The notes beneath the pieces were generated by a model that had not been told where the DNA came from, made no database searches, and was given only the letters and a program-made list of their open reading frames with translations. The position numbers were made by a program, and so were the translations under genes. Source: Aporrectodea caliginosa (Eukaryota > Annelida > Clitellata > Crassiclitellata > Lumbricidae). From it: a stretch of 64,000 bases of DNA. The stretch lies in the NCBI GenBank assembly GCA_020284085.1, contig JACEVL010000160.1, positions 1,556,001-1,620,000 on the forward strand, given 5' to 3'. Below, one piece after another: positions 54,806 to 64,000 of this stretch (positions are counted from its first letter, which is position 1; every line of letters begins with the position of its first letter).

Positions 54806-55713
54806 ATAAACCTATATAAATAAAGGACAAATGACCTATAGATTTGTAACCGAAACAGCGATAATCTGGCACAAGCAAGGCTACGCTTTAGGCTCTTGTA
54901 TATGACGTCAGATTAACGTTCTTCTGAAATTAGATATCTGAGAGTGATGTCGTCTGAAGTACGAAGCCAGTAGGGTTTTTAAGTCAGAAGAGGACTTTAC
55001 ATCGCAAGAGTCTTTTGCAAAAGATGGGATTTTTCTGACTATTCGTCAGAATGGAATTAGGCCCCTAGGCTGAGCATTTCATATAAACGACACATGTGTG
55101 AATTGCTCAATCACGTTATAAGAACTTGGCGGAAATGGGTGAAATTCTGCATCTATTACTAATCGTACTATAGGTACTAATAACGAACTAATGTAGGCCT
55201 ACGGTACCTTTGCAAATTATTTATACAGAAAAAAGTAATGCTGCCATGCCGTATATATATATAGTGGACCGTAGCGGAGGCGCTCATAACCTTCCCTTTA
55301 GCCTCTGAGCAGGCAATTGGCGAAACAAAATTCCTGAACACAGAGCCAAGGCTTTATCGTCTACTTCTCTGCAGCTTATACGCTGGTACCAAATTAAAGG
55401 GGCCTACTGCTTGCATGGTGACATGCACGCAAGAGTCCTCTCAGCATACGAACGAACCGGCAATCTTTCGTTTACATACCAAAAGACTTAACTCTCGGTA
55501 TGTAATTCAGTGTAGCAGTGACCAAGAAATCAACGGATATCGTCTCATTTGTTGCCGACGGCAAACGCGGAATCGTTCACTCAGACTCCCTATTTATATT
55601 CAGCTGGGAGCGTTTCTTGCGGCGATCCATCCACAAGAAAACCTAGAAGCTGCATGTAAACCAAACCTAAATGAGTGAGCAACTGTTGCAGTATTAAGCC
55701 TATATATGGGTCC
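54806..55713. other. Non-coding stretch
   Basis: No gene recognised; the 87-codon frame at 55415-55678 has no known motif. Confidence 0.4.
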
Positions 55714-55721
55714 CATCTTAT

Positions 55722-56020
55722 CAGTGGCGTAACTAGGGGTTCGTGCGCCGCCCGGGGGCAAGAATTTCCTGAAATTTTTTTCTCAGTTCCGCCAAAATTT
55801 CTGATGACCTTTTTTTTTTGCTTTTCCCTCTGTTTCTCTGTTTTTACAACAAGAAACTTGTCAAATATCATTTTGCGCCCCCCTATTGCCCGCGCGCCCC
55901 AGACTCACGTACAAAAAGTTACCTGATTTCTTTAACAAAAAAACACATTTTCAGACCTAATTTTGCGCCCCGGTCCTGCGCCCGGGGGCCCCCTGCCCCT
56001 GCCCCCTCGTTACGCCACTG
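55722..56020. mobile_element. hAT-type MITE, 299 bp, with perfect 8-bp target duplication
   Basis: The left terminus CAGTGGCGTAACTAGGGG and the right terminus (reverse complement CAGTGGCGTAACGAGGGG) differ at one of 18 positions. The octamer CATCTTAT is repeated exactly at 55714-55721 and 56021-56028. Eight-base duplications and C-A-G termini are characteristic of hAT. Internally it carries GCGCCCC/CCCGGGGG GC-rich ends and a T-rich centre, with no transposase. It must depend on a transposase elsewhere. Confidence 0.93.
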
Positions 56021-56028
56021 CATCTTAT

Positions 56029-56400
56029 GCCCCTTGAAATTCCGGTAGGCATGGGCGTATTTAAGGGGATTTACGGGTTCAACCCCAAAACAAATTGCGG
56101 AATATATTTTACATGCTTTTATATACGAAATACAGTAAAAACCTAAGTTTTGCGACCATGTCCAATGGAAACCGCCGAAATTGTTTTCTGGCTGCGCTAT
56201 GCAGCCGGTATATGGTAGTGATAAATTCACTACCGCTATATTATCGGCCGCATTAAGACTAGTGAGGGCCCGGGTGCTGTGATTTCCTTCGAAAGGATCC
56301 CGCTGTCGACCACCGGTCCACCACGCACATATTTACAAAATGCGGGCCCTCAAAACTGCGGGCCCGGGTGCTGCTGCACCCTTAGCACCGCATTAATCTG
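56029..56400. repeat. Repeat-like GC-rich region with duplicated GGGCCCGGGTGCTG
   Basis: GGGCCCGGGTGCTG occurs at 56267 and 56361 in the same orientation, each near a GCATTAA word. GGGTTCAACCCC at 56087 is a small palindrome. It looks like part of interspersed repeats but no family is recognised. Confidence 0.4.
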
Positions 56401-57150
56401 GGCCTGGCTATATTCGACCTACTAATAGCAGTTTAAGTAGAGCACAGGTGCGCTTGTTATGAATCAGACTGTGCCATTGATATCGGTTATGCTGTCGATA
56501 GCTGCTGCTATTCTATATGCCGTGAAGAAATCGTCCACAGCGTATACGGCTAATATTATATTGTGCTATAATATCGCATGATTTGATCTGTTGCTCTGTA
56601 ATTTTGATTTACGACGTAAGCGGATCATTTCTGCTTACGTACAAGATCCGGTCGAGAACGAGACAATCCTTTCAGTCGCCGTCGTTATTTCATCGACCGC
56701 ATGGCGGCGCTACCATCCAATTTTATGGATTGTTGCATTTGTTCTTTTCCTTGGACTAGCACCCCCGCCCCCATCGACCGCCCCCCCATCGACCGCCGTA
56801 TGGACTGATCTTCTGTTTGTGTTCGGATGGTTTGATTCAATGTGCAATGTTTTTCTCCTTCTGAAGCATTTATGGTCGGCCAAACAAAAGAATCCTCCGA
56901 AGACCAATGTGGCCTGTGGTTGTTGTTGTTGTCCAGACTGTGACACCAACCGACCGAACGATCGAATGACCAACGACCATCACAACAGCTTTGTTGTGAG
57001 GACAATGCGTTTAGCAGAGGGTGAATTCACTCACATCTGGGCCTTGGTGCTTATGCCCACAGATTTATTTATGTTCACATGCAAATTCACGCGCATTATA
57101 TTGGTCAACACGCTAGCGTATTGATGTGTATGCAAGTGTGTGCGAATTTA
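56401..57150. other. Unassigned frame 56591-57124 (+) in unique DNA
   Basis: A 177-codon open frame with hydrophobic stretches (PILWIVAFVLFLGL, LLFVFGWF) and a CGCCCC cluster. No family is recognised. Opposite-strand frames cover the same segment and part of the Pro/Thr run comes from a GCCCCCCCATCGACC tandem repeat. A chance frame is more likely than a gene. Confidence 0.2.
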
Positions 57151-57163
57151 GTTAAATCAGCGT

Positions 57164-57260
57164 TCGAATATATATATGTATATATATACACACACACACA
57201 TAGGTATATATATATATATAATGTGTATATATATATATATATACACTTATATATGCCTTA
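57164..57260. repeat. (AT)n/(AC)n tract
   Basis: ATATATATGTATATATATAC and ACACACACAC segments. Confidence 0.88.
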
Positions 57261-57629
57261 TATAGGTAGGTGTATGTGATTAGCATAAACGTGACTAGAG
57301 TATACTTTATAGCAACAGAGATTCAGACAGGAATTGTTTCGGCAAAATGTCGACTTGACGTAGGTTTGATCAAATATTCGGAAACATTCTACTGATTTAT
57401 TCGGATCATTTATTCTGGTCATTTCCTGTGGTAATTTAAACCAATGCCCGTCATAGTGTAGACACGGTAGAGATCAAATGACGGCCAATGGAATTGGCTT
57501 TTCCTACTGCGTATAGTCTGTCATACGCCTCAGGAGAACCAAAGCAAGATACAGGCTACGTGGTCAACGACGTGGCATATATGGTTCTGCTTCAACAGTT
57601 TGTGCATAGGAGGCTGTCATGTTTGACTT
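57261..57629. other. Non-coding stretch
   Basis: Nothing recognised. Confidence 0.4.
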
Positions 57630-58048
57630 AACATAACATAACATAACAAGGGTTTTAAGTGGTTCAGAAGACGTTTAGTCTGTGTTAGAACCACTGCAAT
57701 TAACCTGGAACATGATTAATAGCCAAATTTTCCTAGCTTCTTCTTAAAAGCTGTGATAGTGTCCACTGAGACAGTACTATCATCCAAACTATTCCACAAA
57801 TCTACAACTCTTGCACTGAAGAATTTCTGCCCTAATGTCCCTTTTGGTTTCTTAAATAATTTATACCTATGACTTAGGCCAACGCCTGTGTTATATCCCT
57901 TCTCATTGCAGTATTGACCTTGCTGCAGGCACTGTTTTTCCGCTATCAAAAACTGTTGAAACACTTGTGGTAACTCTGGACAGTAATTTGACATTTTGAC
58001 CCCACATGACAAACCTCTACAAATTTTGTTTCTATCGTGTCTGGGCAA
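57630..58048 (-). pseudogene. CR1/L2-like LINE 3' end with (ATAAC)n tail
   Basis: The minus frame 58048-57716 encodes YKLFKKPKGTLGQKFFSARV and VDLWNSLDDSTVSVDTITAF, the conserved C-terminal tail of many LINE RTs (RxxFFSxRVVxxWNSLP...VxxFKxxLDKF). After the stop a 90-base 3' UTR ends in TGTTATGTTATGTTATG (57630-57648 on plus). 5'-truncated before the RT core. It lies head-to-head with the L2-like fragment starting near 58080. Confidence 0.83.
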
Positions 58049-58079
58049 AACGTCGCATAAGGTCTGCTCTTACCAAAGA

Positions 58080-58435
58080 CATGCCAGTCCACATCCTGCA
58101 CTTTTGTCTGCTCTGGCCTCGATTATGTCCACTCGATGTTTGCTGGTATCTCAGATCTTGAATTCAACAGGCTCCATCGCCCGAATTCTGTGATTCTTGT
58201 GGTACTTCATGCATCTTCTCGTACAAACTATATTAATCCTGCTCAGTCAGTTACATTGGCTCGCTGTACATGTAGAAATCAGAATAAGATTTAAACTTGT
58301 CTGTTTGGCCTATAAAAGTTTTACAACGAGCAATGCTACTTATCTTAAACCACTACTAGTCTATACCCTTGTATTCGTGCACGCAGTCTGCATGCGATCT
58401 TCTGTTATGGGTCTTTTGTTGATCCACGATGCAGA
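58080..58435 (+). pseudogene. L2-like LINE reverse transcriptase C-terminal fragment
   Basis: Frame one: GLDYVHSMFAGISDLEFNRL (typical LDYCNSLLAGIS...LxRLQ). After a frameshift near 58205: ILLSQLHWLAVHVEIRIRFK, LVCLAYKSF and YLKPLL (typical LHWLPVxxRIxFK...YKALHG...YLxxLL). This order is diagnostic of L2/CR1 RT C-termini. It ends near 58435 followed by AAT- and GAT-rich sequence. Non-functional. Confidence 0.83.
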
Positions 58436-58439
58436 ACAA

Positions 58440-58560
58440 TAATGGAATAATAATAGTATTAATATTGATGACGATTATAAAGATTATGATGAAGATTGTG
58501 ATGTCAACGATGGCAACGACGATGATGATGATGATAACGATAATAATAACAATGATAGTG
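58440..58560. repeat. (AAT)/(GAT)-rich trinucleotide region
   Basis: ATGGAATAATAATAGTATTA followed by GATGATGATGATGATAACGA-like sequence. Confidence 0.8.
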
Positions 58561-58944
58561 TGTCTGCATGGCATGCATGGGACGTGACAGTGTCATAGGC
58601 CGACGCCACTTCTCATCTAGTTCACACATCTATCAGAGCTGGCGAAACCGCCAACCGCGCAGCTGTATCAAAGTGGGTGAAGTAGGATATACTTCACAAT
58701 CACTAGCATTAGTGCCATTGTAGCCATGGAGACCTGCGGTGCATGTAGTGGGAAGGACTGGAGTTCATTACGGGGTAGGAAGTCTGATAACCGAAGCAAA
58801 CCGCGATCCACTGGAGATGTTGCAGCGGATTTCAGTGACTGTTCAGAGGGAGTGCCATCTGCCTCTCCGAAACATTGCCAACACACTCTGAGACCTGCTA
58901 AGATGGCGCTTCAGACAATACTAACAATGATAGTGTTCTGTATA

Positions 58945-58948
<4 letters not shown>
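58561..58948. other. Non-coding stretch
   Basis: A 125-codon frame from 58726 runs into the AAT tract; no recognised motif. Confidence 0.35.

Positions 58949-59016
<68 letters not shown>
58949..59016. repeat. (AAT)n microsatellite
   Basis: A pure AAT tract followed by CAGCGCCTTTCAGTGCC, which resembles a reversed L2-like end. Confidence 0.95.
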
Positions 59017-59136
59017 CAGCGCCTTTCAGTGCCGATACAGCGCTTCAACGCCGTAGCTTTTAGTGGAACGTTTGTTAAGCCCTTAAGCGACATGGATGAG
59101 TAGCCGTTCCAGATGCTTCACCTTATATAATATCTA

Positions 59137-59854
<718 letters not shown>

Positions 59855-60300
59855 TAGGGACCTGCGAGGCTTCGATATTCGATTCGAAAACGAATCGGAC
59901 GACAGTATTCAATTGGATTTGAAAATGAAACCATGATTCGAAAAATGATTAGCTTTCGACGCGCTTTGCTGCAAAGTAATTAAAGTGCGTGACTAAATTT
60001 AATGAACATCCAACCAGAACATAACAGTATTAATTGGTTTTAAAATAGAAAAAACTTATTTGTGCTATTTTTATTCCGTTAATTAACTTAATTTTTTTAG
60101 TTAAATTGATTTTAAACTGCAGAAACGTTATTAGGACAACATTGATATATTGATAACTGTGTCACTGTGGTTCGCCTGCAATTTCACTTATACAGTATAC
60201 ATGAAACTGGTACCGGCTGATTCGATTCAAGATTCGATTCGAATTCGAACTTTTGGCCCCGATTAGATTCGAGATTCGATTCCACTGAAACTGTGTGATT
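59855..60300. mobile_element. Candidate hAT-like element with GATTCGAATC iterons (right end unclear)
   Basis: TAGGGACCTGCGAGGCTTCG at 59855 resembles a TAGGGATGCRCGA-type hAT terminus. It is followed by TTCGATATTCGATTCGAAAA and, near 60218-60285, by GATTCGATTCAAGATTCGAT and TCGAATTCGAAC words in both orientations. No right TIR or target duplication could be paired. Confidence 0.45.
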
Positions 60301-60554
60301 CGTCGGTTACTAATGTAAATGTTGTGAAACATTAGCCTTAACTCGGGGCTAATGCTGCACGAGCATAGGTTGGTCATTGCATAAATTCTTGAAATTTAAG
60401 TCAACTAGTACTAAGTTGAATAGCGACATTACGTTACCACTGCAGAACCGCCACCGCTTTCATCGCCATTATTACCACTTCTATACCACTTTGCACTGAC
60501 AGCGATTTCTAGACCCTTTGAACTGACTACCACTTCTAGACCACCTTGCACTGA

Positions 60555-60555
<1 letters not shown>

Positions 60556-60611
<56 letters not shown>
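60556..60611. repeat. (CT)n then (GT)n microsatellites
   Basis: CTCTCTCTCTCTCTCTCTCT immediately followed by a GT tract. A GGA-rich patch lies at 60675-60712. Confidence 0.95.
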
Positions 60612-60612
<1 letters not shown>

Positions 60613-60712
60613 AATATGTATGTCTGTATTTTGTACAGACACGTTGAACTTTCAGACCACTAGCTGTATTTAAGAAGGAGAAGGAAAAGGAGGAGGAGGA
60701 GGAGGAGGAGAA

Positions 60713-61265
60713 GTTACAGACGGAATATGATTACCATTGCGGTATAGGCCAAAATCTATTGGCTGCATCAACAAACCTCATTATCAACTGACTTTGACAG
60801 TGAACTCAAACATAGCCCGCCCTGTAAGTAAGAATTATATTTCCCGTCGGGGTATATCATGTGATTATCCACATGTACGACAATAAAATTTATTACATTT
60901 AAAAATAACACATGATTTGGCACGCCAGGTCGTCAATAACTTGATTAAAGAATAGTCCTAGAAATGCCAGCCGACGAGTATATCATATGACCATCAGCTT
61001 TATATAATATATCACACAAGTAATGACGAATTGGTTTATGGGAATCTCTTTTCTTCCTTTGTGTTTATCTCATTTTTCTTACTGCTCTTCCCCACCCTGT
61101 TCTCACATTTCATCGACTTAGGTTGTTCAGAGAAAGGCTGACAGTAGGTGGGAAGATATGGGAGGGAGTAGGCCCTGCCCTGGTATGCCTTGGTGTGCTA
61201 CTGAGGCATCCATTGAATTACTTGATAACCTCATTATACGACTAGCGGCCTGAAAGTTCAATGCG
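60713..61265. other. Non-coding stretch
   Basis: Nothing recognised. Confidence 0.4.
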
Positions 61266-61284
61266 GCTGTAGAAAAATACAGAA

Positions 61285-61379
61285 ACATACATATATACAC
61301 ATACAAATATGTTTAGTATATACATACATACATACATACATACATACATACATAAACATATATATATATATATATATAG
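61285..61379. repeat. (ACAT)n and (AT)n
   Basis: ACATACATACATACATACAT at 61321-61352 followed by a pure AT tract. Confidence 0.93.
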
Positions 61380-61512
61380 CCCTCCGTATAGATCTATGCA
61401 TATTGCTATTGACTAAGCCAGTGTATAACTGTATAATTATATAGTTAAGAAAGTTTGGCATACTGAGTATTAAATATAAAATTATACCGGTACGCATTCC
61501 ATACATTATTCG

Positions 61513-61585
61513 AAAACGGGTCCAGAAGTCATTTAAAACTGGCCCAGAAGTGGGAGTCAGTTCAAACTGGCCCAGATGTAAGATT
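61513..61585. repeat. ~32-bp tandem repeat, 3 copies
   Basis: GGGTCCAGAAGT, AAACTGGCCCAGAAGT and AAACTGGCCCAGATGT at about 61518, 61537 and 61569. Confidence 0.75.
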
Positions 61586-62275
61586 TATTTAGGTGCTAAC
61601 CATACACAGACTCTTGTGACTCACACCGGGACAATGTTGGACTCTTGGTCTTTTCGATAGTTGGTCCGAAGTTTCCGATTCCGCTGCTCCGATTTTCTGT
61701 TCTCTAAATATATATGTTGTTTCAACTTGCTTATAAACCGCAGCTGACTTATGGTGCTCCTTACCTATGGAAATTTCGCCTCCAAAAATAAGAACGCTTG
61801 CTGTATACAACGGGTTTCTTTGTTGCGAGCATGGACGCCTAATGATAACGTCGGTGTTAGAAGATTTGTTATCAGTGTGTTTTAATGTTGCAGAGAATTT
61901 ATGTACCGCCGATTACTGCAAAATCTACACAGCCCAACTGTTAACTAAAGCTACATAAAGGTCTGATTTCCGCCTGTGAAGCGCTCGTAAAACACTTTCC
62001 TGTTCGAAGTTATATATAGTCTTGACATTTGGCATGCAGGTGCAAGTATAGGCCTACTGAGGCCGATCTGCAGAGAAAAGAAACGTAAACAATCTATGCC
62101 AAGTGGATTAGTTCTGCTTCAAAAAACTGTATAGACATATATTATATATAATATTATATGTATGTATATATACGTTTTATACATAGACAAATGGTGTTAC
62201 AAAACACCACACAGCTGCATTTCTTCGATTGCAAGCATAATTACATTCAACCGTCATCTGTCAATCATTGAGTAA
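61586..62275. other. Non-coding stretch
   Basis: Small overlapping frames at 61589-61958 on both strands are not recognised. Confidence 0.35.
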
Positions 62276-62289
62276 CTTCCGTTCAACGT

Positions 62290-62571
62290 GTATAAGCGCA
62301 TACATATATGCGTATATACATAGACGTTTATACATATATGCCTATATATATGTACATAAACAGACATACATACTTATCACCTACATGCATGAATGCATAC
62401 ATACATGCACATACATGCATATATACATACCTAATACAAACATACAGACATACATACACGCATACATACATGCATCCATACATGCATCAATGCACACGCA
62501 AGCATACATACAAAAATCCATGCATTCATACACATATATACATACATATACAATTATATGCATACATACAT
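62290..62571. repeat. (ACAT)-rich imperfect microsatellite
   Basis: Interrupted ACATACATGCAT runs abutting the LINE tail. Confidence 0.9.
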
Positions 62572-64000
62572 AATCAATCAATCAATCAATCAGCCGTTTT
62601 ATTGAATCAACAACAGCACAATTAATTGACAATCAGTCATTTAAAAAATATGTTAATCTGCTGATGCCGTCAACAGGACAGCCCTAAAGGATAAAATAAT
62701 CCGCTATTGCAGGGCTGCCCCTTTTCCATATTACATTTACTGATGGCAAGACGATTTTTCAGATCATATAGAAAATTCAACTTAAATAACAATGTTAGGG
62801 CTAAATCATAGCCAAACAACTAAATAACAAAACATTGCAATACTAGATTTAAAACAAATAAAATCAAAACAAAACAGATTATAATGTTCACCGTTGTACA
62901 TTATAAACAATCTTAACTAAAGTACAATCTATCGAGTCATATTCTTTTTATGTGTTCAAGAGATAATGTTTCAGTTGAGCTTTAAATTGAGCCATGTGTA
63001 ATATATTTATTAAATTTGGAGGAAGAGAATCCCAAAGTGGTGGACCTGAGCATTTAATTGAGAACTGCTTAGTCCTGGTTCGTGCCCCTGGGGTTCGATA
63101 TTTACAGGATGCTCTAGTATCATGTCCATGGATAGCCACACCCTTAAAGAAATATTTATCAAACAGTGATGGAAGAAGCCCATAATGATAAGAGTACATG
63201 AACAGTCCAATTTGATAGTTTGTAATATCATTCATTTTTAGAATATGTGCTCTTTAAATATTAATTTTGTACTATCAGACCATCCCAGTAAGCAAGTCAC
63301 ACGTATGGCACGTTTATGGAGAGTCTCAAGGCGTTTTAATCTAGAGGAGTAGTTTGAGCCCCAGCAGATATTACAGTATGATAAGTAAGGAAAAAACAGC
63401 GTGTAGTATAACTGTCGGAGAACAGGTTTAGTCAGATAATGCTTAATTCGTGACAGAACACTTATATTTTTTGCTAATTTCTTTGATACATGTGTGATAT
63501 GCTCATTCCATTGCAGATGACGATCTACATAAACACCAAGAAATTTGGTGCATTCAGTTTGCACTATTTCCCTGTTATCTATCATAATTTCCATTGCTTG
63601 TTGGGGAGCTGGTTTACGGTGACCACGGAACAGTATATAACATGTCTTGTCCAGATTGAGTGAAAGTTTATTGGCTTTAAACCAGTTTGATATTACTTCA
63701 AGTTCCTTATTTACTTTCTGCTGCAATACATCTATTGATTTATCAGTAAAAAAGACATTGCTGTCATCAGCAAATAGTATGAAATCAGTTTTATCAGCAA
63801 TCTGAGGTAAGTCATTTATATAGATCAAGAACAGTAATGCCCCCAATATAGATCCCTGCGGCACTCCACACCGAATGGTTTTATGAACAGACTGATAGCC
63901 TTCGTAGAGGACAAATAATGTTGTAGCCACTGTTGTGCCATGCCTCTAATGCCATAATGCTCAAGTTTGCCCAGCAGGATATATAGTATGATTAACCGTG
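62572..64000 (-). mobile_element. CR1-like LINE, minus strand, 3' end with (GATT)n tail, runs off the window
   Basis: The (AATC)n at 62572-62591 is the 3' tail on the minus strand. A 350-base 3' UTR follows, then the RT coding relic. The element continues beyond 64000, where minus-strand sequence still reads KLEHYGIRGMAQQWLQHYL, the region before the PQGS motif. Confidence 0.88.
62948..63985 (-). pseudogene. LINE reverse transcriptase, C-terminal half (frameshifted)
   Basis: On the minus strand from about 63985: KLEHYGIRGMAQQWL, then after a frame change TIRCGVPQGSILGALLFLIY (RT motif 4), FILFADDSN (catalytic FADD box), WFKANKLSLNLDKT (motif 6) and CTKFLGVYVD (motif 7). The thumb region with YCNICWG follows, up to a stop at 63238. 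A one-base shift at about 63237 connects to LKMNDITNYQIGLFMY, then TRTKQFSIKCSGPPLWDSLP (62948), the usual C-terminal tail. It keeps catalytic aspartates but has at least two frameshifts, so it is inactive. Confidence 0.9.

Noticed and set aside
56591..57124. 177-codon ORF as a membrane protein gene
   Set aside because: No recognised family, internal simple repeat and competing opposite-strand frames; kept only as an unassigned frame.
62268..62625. Two ~100-codon ORFs rich in Tyr/His/Ile
   Set aside because: Frames of the (ACAT)-rich tract and LINE tail.

Overview
This window is eukaryotic genomic DNA, most likely from a marine invertebrate. The evidence is intron-scale non-coding DNA, very abundant microsatellites, several clades of non-LTR retrotransposon, hAT-like and pogo-like DNA transposons, and animal-type genes (a rhodopsin-class GPCR, an Ig-domain receptor, a METTL24-like methyltransferase exon). 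The frequent TAGGCCTA word and the mixture of element types make an echinoderm or other non-vertebrate deuterostome my first guess. That is an impression, not a proof, and a lophotrochozoan is not excluded. There is one 200-base assembly gap (13654-13853).

Only three host genes can be supported. The best is a single-exon 408-residue class A GPCR at 45083-46309 (+). The second is the 3' exon of an Ig-domain, single-pass receptor at about 19545-20315 (+), with a tyrosine-motif cytoplasmic tail that includes YEEI. The third is a METTL24/FkbM-like methyltransferase exon at about 12195-12600 (-), interrupted near its C-terminus by an in-frame TAG.

Most of the rest is mobile-element derived. 1-4600: a minisatellite with embedded (GT)n, a diverged tandem triplication, (ATT)n and a hAT transposase remnant. 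4600-7430: a CR1-type LINE with an SGNH-esterase ORF1 and an endonuclease ORF2, broken by a foldback insertion carrying about 16 copies of a near-palindromic GGACAATGTCC motif, then 3'-truncated inside the reverse transcriptase. 9485-11960: a 5'-truncated LINE with a long intact endonuclease/RT ORF. 13200-18400: GC-rich hairpin repeat, foldback repeat, SINE head, L2-like fragments and simple repeats. 21583-23128: a pogo-like element with TA target duplication, a broken transposase and nine copies of a GGGGCAAGAGTGGCC motif. 28900-32540 and 50600-51480: three local segmental duplications. 36270-37450: a short hAT-like MITE, a Tigger-like end and a tRNA-type SINE head. 41370-41435: a 5S-rRNA-like segment. 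42755-43195: a TIR element. 54400-58440: RTE-like, CR1/L2-like LINE 3' ends and a textbook hAT MITE with an 8-bp target duplication. 62572-64000: a LINE on the minus strand running off the window.

The genes do not form an operon or visible pathway. The strongest unusual signals are two elements organised around dense short palindromic iterons (6150-6842 and 21583-23128) and two long near-perfect AT-rich palindromes (19159-19201, 47859-47910). Retroelement 3' ends repeatedly sit directly against microsatellites, which suggests they seeded them.
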